From NCBI GenBank assembly GCA_951799405.1, contig OX637338.1, forward strand, positions 806,001-870,000: a DNA stretch of 64,000 nucleotides, in the 5' to 3' direction. This stretch comes from Agapetus fuscipes (taxonomy: Eukaryota; Arthropoda; Insecta; Trichoptera; Glossosomatidae). A model generated the notes under the pieces. It ran no database searches. It was given only the letters and a program-made list of their open reading frames with translations, and had not been told where the DNA came from. A program made the position numbers and the translations under genes. Numbering within the stretch: position 1 is the stretch's first letter; each line of letters begins with the position of its first letter. Below are positions 37,195 to 50,432 of the stretch, in pieces.

Positions 37195-37974
37195 GGGCCG
37201 ATCTTATAAACGTCGGACTAAATATCCGTAAGTATCTCGACAATTAACTAACGGATGGACGTTTACGAATTGATCTTACCGATGGTCGTCCTATAAAGCT
37301 TTTTTAACCATCCGTTAGTTTTCAATAATGCACTCGTATTTTCGATGATTTTGTGCATTCATGAACATACGTCACCCGTTTGCTGTCAGAGACGAAACAT
37401 AACCTAAAGTTCTATCTATAATCTAAGCTGCAAAGATATGTTAACATTTAAGGCTCATATGAAATGCATGCATAAAAACAGGCACATGTAGGTTCGCGCC
37501 TACACATTCTGCATGTGTGCATACAAATAAAGAAAACCTCACATGGACATAAACCTTGCAACTCCTGCCGCCGTTCCCTGAACGGGGTGGCATTGGCAAA
37601 AGTGAACCGATTTTTACAGCACGGGTGGTCAGCCTCATACCAACCTATTAGTCAAGGAGCTTATGAAAAATACGAAAACGACTAATATAGCCGAATTTTA
37701 ATGAATTCTCTTTCACTGTCGGAAGAAATTATCTTCAACAGGATAGAGCGTAGAAGTCCAATGACACGCTTAACTCACCGCAATAAAATAATGCTTTGAC
37801 AGCTGACCTAGGTATCTGTCCGAAAACCGGGGGTCGGCTGTCAGTTAGATTCGCCGGTAATATTAAACCGAAAATTTACAAACAAATTGTTATAATACAG
37901 AAAAACGAAATCTGTACCAAGTTTCGGTTTATTAGATTTGACATTTAACAAACGGATGTTTATAAGATCGGCCC
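37195..37974 (+). mobile_element. Harbinger-like element, 780 bp, TTA TSD, carrying family A
   Basis: Termini GGGCCGATCTTATAAACGTC and GATGTTTATAAGATCGGCCC. TTA lies at 37192-37194 and 37975-37977. Its termini are long but distinct from those of the GGCCCGG group. Confidence 0.85.
37416..37658 (-). repeat. family A element, nested
   Basis: Belongs to the subtype with GAACGGGGTGGCATTGGCAA, shared with the copy at 49910-50162. Confidence 0.9.
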
Positions 37975-38254
37975 TTATTCTCTCAACGATCAGCCCTTAT
38001 TTTAAACGAGATTTCAAGTGCCTTATATTTGCGTTCAATGAAGTTTCATGTGAGTGTACGTTAGATAAATCCATTAAAAAAACAGATGCTATGCATTTAC
38101 GAAATGTCACATAATTAAGACCACAAAATATGAGCTGAAAATGACAAGAAGTTTTTTCAATTAAAAAATATAAAACTATGATAAATTGAAATGCACCTAC
38201 CTCTCTTATTCATTAATGTGGAATTTTTAGTATATCTCCTGTTAGTCTAAAATT

Positions 38255-38500
38255 TAAATCTAAGCTGCAAAGATATGTATGATTTGAGATGCATATTAAA
38301 TGCATTCCCACAAGCAGACACGCATAATTTCGCGCTCACACATGCCGCATGTGGACCTACAATATAAAAAACCCAATCTCAAATGAACATAAGCCCTGCA
38401 ACTCTTGCCGACCTTCCCTGAAACAGGGGTGACATTGGAAAAGTGAACCATTTTTTACAGTATAGGTGGTCAGCCTCATACCAACCTATCAGTCAAGGAA
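38255..38500 (-). repeat. family A element
   Basis: Close to consensus, with both ends (ATCTAAGCTGCAAAGATATG and CCAACCTATCAGTCAAGG). Confidence 0.92.
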
Positions 38501-38504
38501 TTGT

Positions 38505-38755
38505 ATTATAGTGATTGTATTATAAAAACACAGGCACACAATATGAATGTTAAGTCGATACATTATAGTAATACCCTCTACTATTTTTATACAGCTAAAT
38601 TTAAAACACACAGAAAAATGTATTTTACAAAAAAATAAATAAAAATGTTGCAACACTTGCATAGTTGTTCTTGTTTTTTTTATTTGAATGTGTATTTTTA
38701 CTCTCTCTTTTTACTAACTCCTTACTTGGGTAGCTATTAGCCCAACACCCCTGTG
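38505..38755 (+). repeat. dispersed repeat, inverted copy at 49168-49395
   Basis: GTTGCAACACTTGCATAGTT and AGTAATACCCTCTACTATTT recur as reverse complement near 49255 and 49330. Class unknown. Confidence 0.75.
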
Positions 38756-38765
38756 ATCTGTATTT

Positions 38766-39332
38766 ATAAAATCAAATGGATGTATGTATTCATGCATATA
38801 TGTTTGTCATGTATGGACTCCTAAAGTATTGAACGGATTACGATTAAACTCACATTACTTATTGTGTACATCAGTGGCGAAGGGTGCCATACAAGCCGAT
38901 TCCCATCGGTTTCCCGTTTAAAATGAGGCAAAAATGATAATAAAGTAGACTGCATGGTTTCAATGGGGAAAAAATATGTATTGTTTCTTTGGTTTTAAAT
39001 GTATTTTTTTACTTTGTGCCTATATTTTTTAACTACTTTGTTAAATCATTTTAAAAGGGAAGCCGATGAGAACTGGTTTGAATGGCACCTTTCGCCACTG
39101 GTATACATGCCAACTTAGTCTTGTATATAAAAAAAAACTGGAGCGATATAGGAGATGAGAGCAGAAATATGCCTATTTTCACCAATGACGGGGAAATTCT
39201 TACAATAAAAGAAGTCAAGAAAATATGAAGACACAACACAGTGGAGACACTGCAATGGATATATGGGCCACCCCCAACAGAATGGTGACATGATGCAACC
39301 AGACGAGCCACCACAAGGGGTGGCAGGTACAG
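38766..39332 (+). repeat. second copy of the 2355-3150 repeat, with hAT insertion
   Basis: Shares GTATGGACTCCTAAA, TACATGCCAACTTAGTCTT and AGACGAGCCACCACAAGGGG with the first copy. Interrupted by the MITE at 38872-39100. Confidence 0.75.
38872..39100 (+). mobile_element. hAT-type MITE, 229 bp
   Basis: Termini CAGTGGCGAAGGGTG and TTCGCCACTG. TSD GTGTACAT and GTATACAT (7 of 8). The uninterrupted site is visible near 2895-2910. Confidence 0.9.
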
Positions 39333-39415
39333 TTTATTTATAAAATGAAAGTTAAAAAAAAAATGTGTTTTTTTTTAACTTTCAGCTATTGGAAACAGAC
39401 ACCTCATCTTTTAAT

Positions 39416-39561
39416 CTACATTAAGTTCACCCACAAACCCTGGCAGGCATCCTACAGAAGACATCCCAGAAAACATCACAGTGGCCACTGATATATTTTC
39501 TGGGATGTCCACTGTGGTCTTCTGTGGGATTCCAGGGATTGTGGGTGATATCAATGTAGAT
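39416..39561. repeat. palindromic MITE-like element
   Basis: CTACATTAAGTTCACCCACAA pairs loosely with TTGTGGGTGATATCAATGTAG. Inner arms TCCTACAGAAGACATCCCAG and GGTCTTCTGTGGGATTCC. About 60 bp per arm. Confidence 0.7.
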
Positions 39562-39591
39562 GTAAAAATGAGTCTTTGTTCCCAAAAGATG

Positions 39592-39903
39592 TATTAATAA
39601 TAAAATAATATTAGGATGATTTATTTGGTGAGCGCTATTTTTGTGTGTATCACACCTCAAAAGCCCTCTGCGAGCTTGGTCGTCGCTGTAGAAAGCGCCA
39701 ATTCTCAAGCAAGACCCAGTTGTTGTAAGGTTGGATGGACCTTTCAGTGACCGGTCTTTGGTAAAGGTTTATGAATTTTTCAACTCAGCGAAGAGCACAT
39801 TCGAAATATAAATGGTATTTTTTTTTTGTGCTCCGCCGGGATCCGAATCCACAACCTTCCATTACCGAGTCCGAAGTGTTGCCACTGGACTACGGACCGG
39901 TCC
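39592..39903 (-). repeat. tRNA-headed SINE inserted at the end of a 5S sequence
   Basis: Minus strand: TTGGACCGGTCCGTAGTCCA head, standard body, (ATT)n tail. AAGATG flanks it at 39586-39591 and 39904-39909, a 6-bp TSD. Confidence 0.88.
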
Positions 39904-39906
39904 AAG

Positions 39907-40025
39907 ATGCCAACGACATGCGGTGTACCTGAGCGGTAACCCATCCAAGTACTATCCGCGCCCAATGTTGCTTAACTTCGGTGATCTATGGGAACCGGTG
40001 CTTTCGACATGGTAACGTCGTTGAC
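39907..40025 (-). rRNA. 5S rRNA-derived sequence (probable pseudogene)
   Basis: On the minus strand it runs from GTCAACGACGTTACCATGTC to CGTTGGCATC. The internal control region is recognisable: ATCACCGAAGTTAAGCAACA, then GGGCGCGGATAGTACTTGG, then ATGGGTTACCGC. About 119 nt, the normal 5S length. Several substitutions relative to animal 5S suggest decay. The T run expected at its 3' end is now on the far side of the inserted SINE (TCTTTTGGG near 39583-39590). Confidence 0.82.
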
Positions 40026-40565
40026 ATTACACGTCGTCGTTGTATTATTCCATAACAGTGTTTACAATGCGAGATTTAAGTTATAGGTAAGTCCCTTTGC
40101 ATCTACTTAAATTTTAACCACGTTTTGTCTGGTAGGTACCTAATTTGCAAATGGAATTGTGTGCTATAAGAATGCTGCTCCACATCTGTGTAAACTGCTT
40201 TCCAATCCAGTAATAGGAAACTGCACGTTTTCCGCTATCGACTTATGATATCTGTGGCCGAGAAACTATTTTCACAAAAATATACACTATTTGTTTCAAA
40301 ATCGTGCTCAGTTAGACAGAGAACAAAGATCTGTACAACGTGATTTCGTTGTAAACAAAAAAACTGAGGTGAAACTACAAAATCTTTCCAGAAAGTTGGC
40401 AGCTTTGAACCTCAAGCCTGCGGACGCGTTACACATCTTTTAATCGGTAAATTTGACTATTTTAAAAAGAAACTGGTATTGTTTCAAGATATTGACATGT
40501 GTACCTACCTAATTATTGGGTGTCGAAACAAAAAATGGAAAAAGCAAGAAAACAGGATAACACAT

Positions 40566-40812
40566 CGCACACTTAATAATAAAGAGCAATTACTCAAAAA
40601 TTGGGAAAATCAAGATTTTGTAATAAAACGCAAGAACAATGCGAGAAGAATATGTAGAATGCGACAGCCGTTCAATTTGGACGAATATGACCGAGATAAA
40701 ACATCGGTCGCCTTTTTTATCCCATACAAGTTCTACTGGTTGTCTGAACTTCAAATGTGATTTCCCAACACTCCTTTTTTTTTAGTTATTGCTCTTTATG
40801 ATTAAGCGTGCG
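40566..40812 (+). mobile_element. 247-bp MITE, 4-bp TSD ACAT
   Basis: Termini CGCACACTTAATAATAAAGA and TCTTTATGATTAAGCGTGCG. ACAT lies at 40562-40565 and 40813-40816. Confidence 0.9.
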
Positions 40813-40945
40813 ACATGTATCAATGCCGTAAGTTAGTTCCCACTCCTTTGTATTATAACTTAATATTTTCCACCATTGACAGCTTCTGGCATAATCATTT
40901 ATTAGTTCAATCCAATGATTCAATCTGATGATGCATTCCTTAGGA

Positions 40946-41527
40946 CAGGGATGGCGAACCTATGGCACGCGTGCCACAGATTTTGCGTGGCTCGCGAATG
41001 AGGAGAAAAAATAAAAGTGTATAAGAAAAAATAAAAAAAGTTATAGTATTTAAAATATATTTAAATAGCGACGTGTATTTTCTTCTTACTTAATCTACTT
41101 AATTATTTTGCTTGGTGTATTAATTTTTGTTTTTATTAAAAATCTGAAGTTACACAAACATTTGATGCATTTTTATTTCCTTAACTTATAGGTTGGTATG
41201 AGGCTGACCACCCATACTGTAAAAAATGGTTCACTTTGCCAATGACACCCCTGTTTCAGGGAATATCGGCAAGAGTTGCAGGGCTTATGTTCATTTGAGG
41301 TTTGGATTTTATTTGTAAGTACACAATCAGCATTTGTAAGCGCGAACTACAGGTGTTTGTTTGTGGGCATACATCTGAGAGTTTTGAATGAATATATCCT
41401 TACAACTTAGATTATTATTATCATTATTAGATTATAGATTGTTATTATTATTTATTATTATTATGGCATGTGGCACGCGACATATTATTTTTTTGGCACT
41501 CAGTCTCAAAAAGGTTCGCCATCCCTG
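40946..41527 (+). mobile_element. hAT-type element, 582 bp, perfect 8-bp TSD, carrying family A
   Basis: Termini CAGGGATGGCGAACCT and AGGTTCGCCATCCCTG. CCTTAGGA lies at 40938-40945 and 41528-41535. Inside, GGCACGCG recurs in inverse orientation. Confidence 0.93.
41179..41416 (+). repeat. family A element, nested
   Basis: Full-length copy of the GTAAGTACACAATCAGC subtype, in the middle of the hAT element. Confidence 0.9.
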
Positions 41528-41709
41528 CCTTAGGAAAAGCGACATCTGTAAGACTAGTGTGCAAACAATAGAAAACTTTCTGATGTGACAGAAGAGATCA
41601 AAAAGCACGAAGTTTATTCTGTTGTGATTTTCGCGGGTTCAATTCAATGAAAATTGCGATGATTTATTTTTACATATTTTTTTTCAAATACGGATCACAT
41701 AGTCACTTT

Positions 41710-41894
41710 GGGAAATCACGTTTGAAGAACTTGTATGGGATGAAAAAGGCGACCGATGTTTTATCTCGGTCATATTCGTCCAAATTGAACGGCTGTCGCA
41801 TTCTACCTATTCTTCTCGCATTGTTCTTGCGTTTTATCACAAAATCTCGATTTTCCCAATTTTTGAGTTATTGCTCTTTATTATTAAGCGTGCG
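41710..41894 (-). mobile_element. 247-bp MITE family, truncated copy
   Basis: Keeps one terminus (TCTTTATTATTAAGCGTGCG on +) and the core CATATTCGTCCAAATTGAAC. The other end and about 20 internal bases are gone. Confidence 0.8.
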
Positions 41895-41980
41895 AAGACT
41901 TAGGATAATTCTTGAATCATTGAGAATTGGAAAATGCGAGACTTTACTACAACATCAAACCCTCAAGAGCAATCTCGAAT

Positions 41981-42226
41981 CTATAATCTAAGTTGCAAGG
42001 ATATATGTAATTCATTTAAAGCGCTCAAATGAATGCCCACAAACAAGCACGTGTAGTTCGTGCTTGCAAATGCTGAATGTGTACTTACAAATAAAATCCA
42101 AACCTCAAATGAACATAAGCCCTACAACTTTTGCCGACCTTCCCTGACACAGGGGTAACATTGGAAAAGTGAACCATTTTGTACAGTTTGGGTGGTCAGC
42201 CTCATACTAACCTATAAGTCAAGGAA
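41981..42226 (-). repeat. family A element
   Basis: Full-length reverse copy with both ends. Confidence 0.9.
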
Positions 42227-42473
42227 TAATACAATGAATATCAAATACAAATTATATAAGTACATAACATCTAAAGACTTAACATAATTATTTCATCACA
42301 GACAAGGAAAACACACAATTACATATTCGTAAGAATACCTACGTCGCGACGCCTATAAGTAACGAGAGGAGTTGAGTTATACTACAATACGTAGTATGGA
42401 AGTTTTTGCCGGTATTCTGGTTGCCGTCATTTCAGGCGAAAAATGATTACTTTTTTTTATGTTTGGCTTCTAA

Positions 42474-42895
42474 CAGGGGTCGGCAACCTTTTGAGTCGGA
42501 AGAAGTCGTTAATCGATTCAGCACGATTTTGTGTTTTTGATAAAATAACTAATATTTGTGTATGGAACTATTCCTTGACTTATAGGTTGGTATGAGGCTG
42601 ACCACCCATACTGTAAAAAATGGTTCACTTTGCCAGTGTCACCCCTGTTTCAGGGAAGGTCGGCAAAAGTTGTGGGGCTTATGTTCATTTGAGGTTTGAA
42701 TTTTATTTGTAAGTACACAATCAGCATTTGTAAGCGCGAACTACACGTGTTTGTTTGTGGGCATACATCTGAGAGCTTTGAATGAATATATCCTTGCAAC
42801 TTAGATTATAGATTATTATATATAGAACTCAAGAGCTGCAGCTTTACATACAAAGAGCCGCATGTGGCTCGCGATCCGCAGTTTGCCGACCCCTG
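42474..42895 (+). mobile_element. hAT-type element, 422 bp, carrying family A
   Basis: Termini CAGGGGTCGGCAACCTTTTG and TTTGCCGACCCCTG. TSD GCTTCTAA and GCTTATAA. Similar termini occur at 47241. Confidence 0.9.
42573..42819 (+). repeat. family A element, nested, TSD-like flanks
   Basis: TATGGAACT before and TATAGAACT after the element suggest a ~9-bp TSD. Confidence 0.88.
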
Positions 42896-43082
42896 GCTTA
42901 TAACAATAGGGATAAGTTAACATCGGACAAGCGCCTTTGTAGTGACACACTGTCATAAAAGGCGCTTTACAATTTTTGTCTTATCTAAGTAAATATGGAG
43001 GCCAAAAAAATAACGATAACCAAAAAAATATGATTTAGTTTTTGTAGTAGGTATTAGTTTATTAATTTATTTTATTGTATAC

Positions 43083-43362
43083 TAGCTTAGGTACCCGACA
43101 GACGTTGTCCTGTCCAAACTGCAATAAATTTGAACGTGATGAATAATGAGATTTGTGAAATAGTTACTTTAAATGGTAAAAATGAAAAAAAAAAATTAAA
43201 ACATATTTTCAGCTTTTCCCTTATATGAAAATCTTCCGAGATATTTTTTCAGCTTTTGAATGCCTTAACCTGTTCAAGATTACATAAATACACCATTTAA
43301 AGACGAAACAGCCGAATCATTCTCGAGTGATGCGGTTACCAACGAACAGCATTTATTTTTTT
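43083..43362. repeat. unclassified dispersed repeat
   Basis: ACTAGCTTAGGTACCCGACAG at one end and GGTTACCAACGAACAGCA at the other resemble the ends of the sequence at 11970-13985. Confidence 0.45.
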
Positions 43363-43559
43363 ACCACGTAGGTAGATTTTCAGTTTCAATGTTAACTAAG
43401 TACATGAGTGTGGTTATATTAATTATAGAAATACATGTATCTACGAATAAAGAAAGAGCTTGAACGAGGCATTCAACTATGTACGCATATTTAACACGAT
43501 ACTCTAAATAATGCATTGTGTGGGGCAGATAATCACGCGACAGCACAGAATGGGATCGT

Positions 43560-45220
<1,661 letters not shown>

Positions 45221-45478
45221 CATTGACTGATAGGTTGGTATGAGGTTGACCACCCATATTGCAAAAAATGGTTCACTTTGCCAATGTCCCCCCTGTTTCA
45301 GGGAAGGTTGGCAAGAGTTGCAGGGCTTATGTTCATTTGAGATTGGGTTTTTTATATTGTAGGTCCACATGCGGCATGTGTAAGCGCGAAATTATGCGTG
45401 TCTGCTTGTGGGAATGCATTTAATATGAATCTCAAATGATACATATCTTTGCAGCTTAGATTTAGATTTAGAGTAGAT
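45221..45478 (+). repeat. family A element
   Basis: Starts ATTGACTGATAGGTTGG and ends GCAGCTTAGATTTAGATT. Nearly the same as the copies at 29128 and 60506. Confidence 0.92.
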
Positions 45479-45768
45479 GAGTCTACCACAATCTTTCAAT
45501 GTTCCTGTGCTTTAGGGGGGGTGACTCATAATTTCTGGATTGTTTCCGATTTTTGTAGTGTATTTGTGTACGTTAGCTTTATGCACATCAATAGAAAATG
45601 ACTAATACCTACAGACTTTAATCGCTTTCGAATTTCTTCTCATACCGTTTGGAAAGATTTTGACATAAATTTTAACCGATGATTTTAACTATGTATTTAA
45701 AAATCATAAGACTATACAGAATATGTTTTATTTCAATAAGTTATAGTTATAGAATTGCTATAAAAGCT

Positions 45769-45929
45769 CGGTTCACTTTTACTGATCCCACTTCGGTTTC
45801 CGGTAGGAGTTGCAACGTTTATGTTTATGTGAGGTTTTGTTTTATTTTGTTTGTACACATGCACCATGTGTGAGCGTGAGCTTAGAGCCTTAAATGTCAA
45901 TATACCTTTGCAACTTAGATTATAGATAG
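45769..45929 (+). repeat. family A element, 5'-truncated and diverged
   Basis: Starts at GGTTCACTTTTACTGATCCC and ends TTTGCAACTTAGATTATAG. Confidence 0.75.
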
Positions 45930-46086
45930 AAATCGACAGATTATTATGTGAACTTGAATTATAAAATAACTAAACAGAAAAAAATCATCTGTAAATTTAG
46001 TTTTTTAATCAAAAAATTATTTCAGGCACATTTCTTGGAAATTCAAAAGTGTGTATTGTTGGATTAGTACAGAGAAAATCTAAGTA

Positions 46087-46331
46087 ATCTAATCTAAGTT
46101 GCAAAGATATGTTACATTGGAGATTCACATTACATGCACTCTCACATACAGACACGTACAAGTTCGCGCTTGCACATGCCGCATGTGAACCTACAACATA
46201 AAAACCAAATCTCAAATGGACATACACCCTGCAGCTCTTGCCGTCCTTCCCAGAAACAGGGGCGACATTGGCAAAGTGAACCATTTTTACAGCATGGGTG
46301 GTCAGCCGCATACCAACCTATAAGTCAAGGA
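46087..46331 (-). repeat. family A element
   Basis: Full-length reverse copy. Its reverse strand is open for about 70 codons, as in the 11230 copy. Confidence 0.92.
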
Positions 46332-46796
46332 TAAATAAAACTGAGATTTAAAAATTTTGAAAATACTGCTTGATGCATGGCTTGATAAGAAAAACAATCT
46401 TGCTTGTGACTTATGAGCATGCATTAGACATGACTCTGAAATGTTTACATACTCGTATTGTTATGATTTTACTTGGGGTTCTTTTAATTAAATTTCTATT
46501 AAAATTTATTACCTACACATGATTTATTGTTCACAAGATAGGTTACAATGTACCTACTTACTGTTCACTCTTCACTTTCTACTCTTTCCGTTACAATGTT
46601 CAAAGCGACTCTGTCTCCCTGCAGAATCTTTGCCCGTATTTATATGTGTCGCAGAGACGATTCTTGCATGTTCGAGAACATGGTATGGTACTAAAGCATT
46701 TTTCTACACTATACCAGAGACGTCACACACACACACCCCAATCGGCGTGCCTAGGCTCACTTACAACGAATCCATAGTTCGTAACAATATATTTGT
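46332..46796. other. no recognised feature
   Basis: Intron sequence with a short (CA)n at about 46727-46738. Confidence 0.4.
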
Positions 46797-47057
46797 CTAA
46801 TCTAATCTATCTAAGTAATCTAAGTTGCAAAGATATGCTACATTCGAGATTCACATTATATGCATTCTCACAAGCAGACAGTTACAAGTTTGCGCTTGCA
46901 CATGCTGCATGTGAACCTAAAACATAAAAACCAAATCTCAAATGGACATTCACCCTGCAACTCTTGCCGTCCTTCCCTGAAACAGGGGTGACACTGGCAA
47001 AGTGAACCATTTTCTACAGCATGGGTGGTCAGCCGCATACCAACCTATAAGTCAAGG
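46797..47057 (-). repeat. family A element
   Basis: Full-length reverse copy with a (TCTAA) tail of varied units. Confidence 0.92.
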
Positions 47058-47240
47058 TACATGCACGACAGATTACATTTTTTTAAATTATTCAATAATA
47101 ACACGTTTGGACATCAAAACTAAAACAGAAATAGATTCCAATTTAATAAACCCTAGCCGCCAACATTACAGATCAACCGCCATTTCTTTCTGTCCTTACT
47201 TACTTCTTTCATTTCCTCCAGTAATCTTTGTAACTTAGAT

Positions 47241-47700
47241 CATGGGTCGGCAACCTGCGGCCCTTGAGGCGTCTTGGTGCGGCCCGCAACGCACGTGCCG
47301 GAAAACTACAAATCGATTTTCAGTAAATGACAAAATAAAAGCATTTATCAAGAAATTTAAAATTGTAAAAATGAGCGTATTGAATGAGACTAAACGAATC
47401 GTAGGATTCCCAAATTGCATTGGCGGGGATTCTACAATATGAGATTTATTTTCGGGGGTAGAATTAATAGTGAATTTGGGGGTAATTTTCATTTGTAGTT
47501 CGTACGTCAATTGATTAATGTTTACGATGCATGACTCACAAGAGGGTCCCAGGGGCCGCGGCAGGGGAAGGGGGGTGGGGGTTGCTAGTCAGCATTTGCT
47601 GAAATGATGACCATTAGATCCGCCACTGCCCAAGTGCGGCCCGCACTAAGTCCCACGTAAATTATTTGACCCTTTTACAACAAAAGGTGGCCGACCCCTG
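47241..47700 (+). mobile_element. hAT-type element, 460 bp, perfect 8-bp TSD
   Basis: Termini CATGGGTCGGCAACCTGCGG and GGTGGCCGACCCCTG. ACTTAGAT lies at 47233-47240 and 47701-47708. The target (TTTGTAACTTAGAT) is itself like the 3' end of family A. Confidence 0.92.
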
Positions 47701-47708
47701 ACTTAGAT

Positions 47709-48439
47709 CATTATCGATTTGAGATTTATTCCCTCGATGTATACCTGTAAAGTTGTGTAGTAGCTACGCATGATCCTAAATATTATTTTTGCCTGAATAC
47801 GTACCCAAAGATGAGATTGACGTTGCCCATATAAAACTCAGACGTGCAGTATATATCGACGGTTAAAAGGAAGTAGGGCATAAGCGACGTTATGATCAAA
47901 AATGAGTTATGAATGCTATTCTACTTAAAAATTTCCACTCTTTCTATTGCGCTAACTCCTATTGCTCTAGGATATTTTTTTGTTTGTTGTTTATGCCCAA
48001 GCAAACAACTGCGTTTTCGAAGAATGGTTTTGGTTTAACCGACAAGATTTTGGCCTTTTTTTGTCCTAAAGGCGCTTGTGACATAAAAAAACGTTAAACC
48101 ACATTAATAGGAATGCTAATAGATACATTTTTTTTTTAATTTTAAAGCTGTTTTGATTTTAACGATATGATAAACAAAATAAAAGTTATGGAATTTTTCT
48201 GCAATCTCAAACTTTAAAATGCTCACCTGAACAATTTAGTTTTTGTCGCTTATGCCCTCCTACTTCCTTGTCGATATACAAATGGATGTTTTTGCTTTTT
48301 CTTCTGGGGCGCCGTTTATTGACTCCACCCACCTCAAGGGCACCCATGGTTAACTAACAGATGAGTCATTATATTAAATTTATTATCTAGATTTTCGGCA
48401 GAAGATTGCTGAAAGTCCTATGTAATATGTAATGTAAAA
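47709..48439. other. no recognised feature
   Basis: No exon or repeat match. TAGGGCATAAGCGACGTTATG near 47873 and TTGTCGCTTATGCCCTCCTA near 48244 are an inverted pair, so this could be an unclassified element of about 380 bp. Confidence 0.4.
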
Positions 48440-48620
48440 GTACCAAAGATATATTAAATGTTCATATTAAGTGCATACCCACAAATAACCGCGTGTAAGC
48501 TTGCACTTAGAAATGCTGCATGTGTACTTACTTATACAAATTAACAACTTTACCTCAAATTAACATAAGCCCTATTACTTTTGCCGGCCTTTCCTGAAAC
48601 AAGGATGACATTGGCAAATG
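48440..48620 (-). repeat. family A element, diverged
   Basis: Recognisable from AAAGATATATTAAATGTTCA to GGATGACATTGGCAAA. The 5' end is missing. Confidence 0.7.
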
Positions 48621-48666
48621 GCTGGGAAAAGGCATACAAATATTTTGTTATTGGTCGCTAATTTGT

Positions 48667-48880
48667 TCCTTGATCTTTAGGACAGTATCAGGCTAACCAC
48701 CCATATTGTAAAAAATGATTCACTTTTCCGAAGTCACCCCTGTTTCAGGGAAGGTCGGCGAAAGTTGCAGATCTTATGTTCATTTGGGGCTTGGATTTTA
48801 ATTCGCAAGTACAAATGCAGCGTATGTAAGTGCGAACTTACACAATCAAAATATATCTTTGCAACTTAGATTGTAGATTG
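48667..48880 (+). repeat. family A element, diverged
   Basis: CCTTGATCTTTAGGACAGTA start and GCAACTTAGATTGTAG end; some interior lost. Confidence 0.82.
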
Positions 48881-48923
48881 TAGCAGTTGAAACACAGTCA
48901 ATGGTATGAGACACAGTCAATGG

Positions 48924-49160
48924 TAAATTGGTATGCGACTGATCACCTATACTGTAGAAAATGGTTCACTTTGTCAATTTCACCCCATGTTTCAGGGAAG
49001 AATGGTAAGATATGTCCATTTGAGATTACGGGTTTAGGTTTTATGTTGAATGTTCACATGCGGCATGTGCAAGCGCGAATTTGTACGTGTCTACTTGTGG
49101 GAATGCGCATAATGTGAATCCCAATATTAACATATCCTTGCAACTTAGATTAGATTAGAT
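48924..49160 (+). repeat. family A element
   Basis: Follows the previous copy closely. Ends CTTGCAACTTAGATTAGATT. Confidence 0.85.
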
Positions 49161-49167
49161 CACATGA

Positions 49168-49395
49168 GCTTTGGGCTAATAGCTATCCAAGTAAGGAGTT
49201 AATTAAAAGACAGAGTAAAAATACACATTCAAATAAAAAAAAACAAGAACAACTATGCAAGTGTTGCAACATTTTTATTATTTTTTTGTAAAATACTTTT
49301 TTCTGTGTGTAACTTTTATAAAAATAGTAGAGGGTATTACTATAATGTATTGACTTAACATTCACATTGCGTGTCTGTGTTTTTATAATAAAATC
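49168..49395 (-). repeat. inverted copy of the 38505-38755 repeat
   Basis: AACTATGCAAGTGTTGCAAC and AAATAGTAGAGGGTATTACT are the reverse complement of the first copy. Confidence 0.75.
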
Positions 49396-49407
49396 ACCAA
49401 CAGGAGA

Positions 49408-49565
49408 TGTACTGATGATGATGACGATGATGATGTGATAATGATTTTTATAGCGCCGTTTCGTGACTACTGTCACTGCAAGGGCGCTTTCAGGCTTGAC
49501 GCGGCGGTGAAGAAATGGGTCTTCATTCCCTTCTTGAAGCCCTCGATCCCTTTCTTGGCGCGCAC
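49408..49565 (-). mobile_element. CR1-type LINE 3' end fragment
   Basis: GCGCCGTTTCGTGACTACTG matches the 3' UTR of the LINE at 20433. On the minus strand F-K-K-G-M-K-T-H-F-F precedes the stop. The fragment is joined directly to a family A tail at 49566-49590. Confidence 0.75.
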
Positions 49566-49909
49566 TTCGCAACTTAGATTAGATTAGATTGTACTGAGCA
49601 ATAGATGGACAGCTCCTCGTCATGACTGTGTCGCGCAGCATCAGACAGCAGAGGTGGTCGGAGCTGTGTGGATTTCAGTCCAACAGATACATCTGTATTT
49701 TCTTTGGCATTGCTACAGTAGGAAATCACAATGCGAGACATTAAATTGGTTTATTTTGGTTCGGCCGATTAATCGGCGCGCTCGGGACTCGGCCAGGCTG
49801 CCGATTGTTTTTGTTTTACACAATATTTCGATGTTTCACACACAATATTCTTATATACATATTTTTTTAATTTTTGTTATGGTTTGTGTAGTAACACTGT
49901 GAAAATTCA

Positions 49910-50162
49910 TAATCTATAATCTATAATCTAAGCTGCAGAGATATGTTAACATTTAAGGCTCATATTAAATGCATGCCCACAGACAGGCACATGTAGGTTC
50001 GCGCCTATACATTCTGCATGTGTGCATACAAATAAGCAAAACCTCACATGCACATAAACCTTGCAACTCCTGCCGCCGTTCCCTGAACGGGGTGGCATTT
50101 GCAAAAGTTAACCGATTTTTATAGCACGGGTGGTCAGCTTCATACCAACCTATCAGTCAAGG
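49910..50162 (-). repeat. family A element
   Basis: GAACGGGGTGGCATTTGCAA subtype, like 37416-37658. Confidence 0.9.
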
Positions 50163-50226
50163 AGGATATTGATTGATTTATATATATTTTTTAAACAAAT
50201 TTCGAGTTAAAAACTGTTTTTTTTCA

Positions 50227-50357
50227 CATATACATCGATTTATTTTAATTATAAATTACAAACGTTTTCAACCTTATAGGTATCATTAGGCAAGAATACA
50301 ATCATGACCTTTAAGGTCGAAAACGTTTGTAATTTATAATTAAAATAAATTGATATA
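50227..50357. repeat. foldback family F hairpin
   Basis: TTTATTTTAATTATAAATTA pairs with TAATTTATAATTAAAATAAA. The arms end in AACGTTTTCAACCTTATAGG and CCTTTAAGGTCGAAAACGTT. Confidence 0.78.
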
Positions 50358-50432
50358 CTTAAAGAAACAGTGTTTAACTAGAATTTTGTTTCTAATTAAT
50401 ATAAAAATAAAACAATATTCTTACATTGCAGT

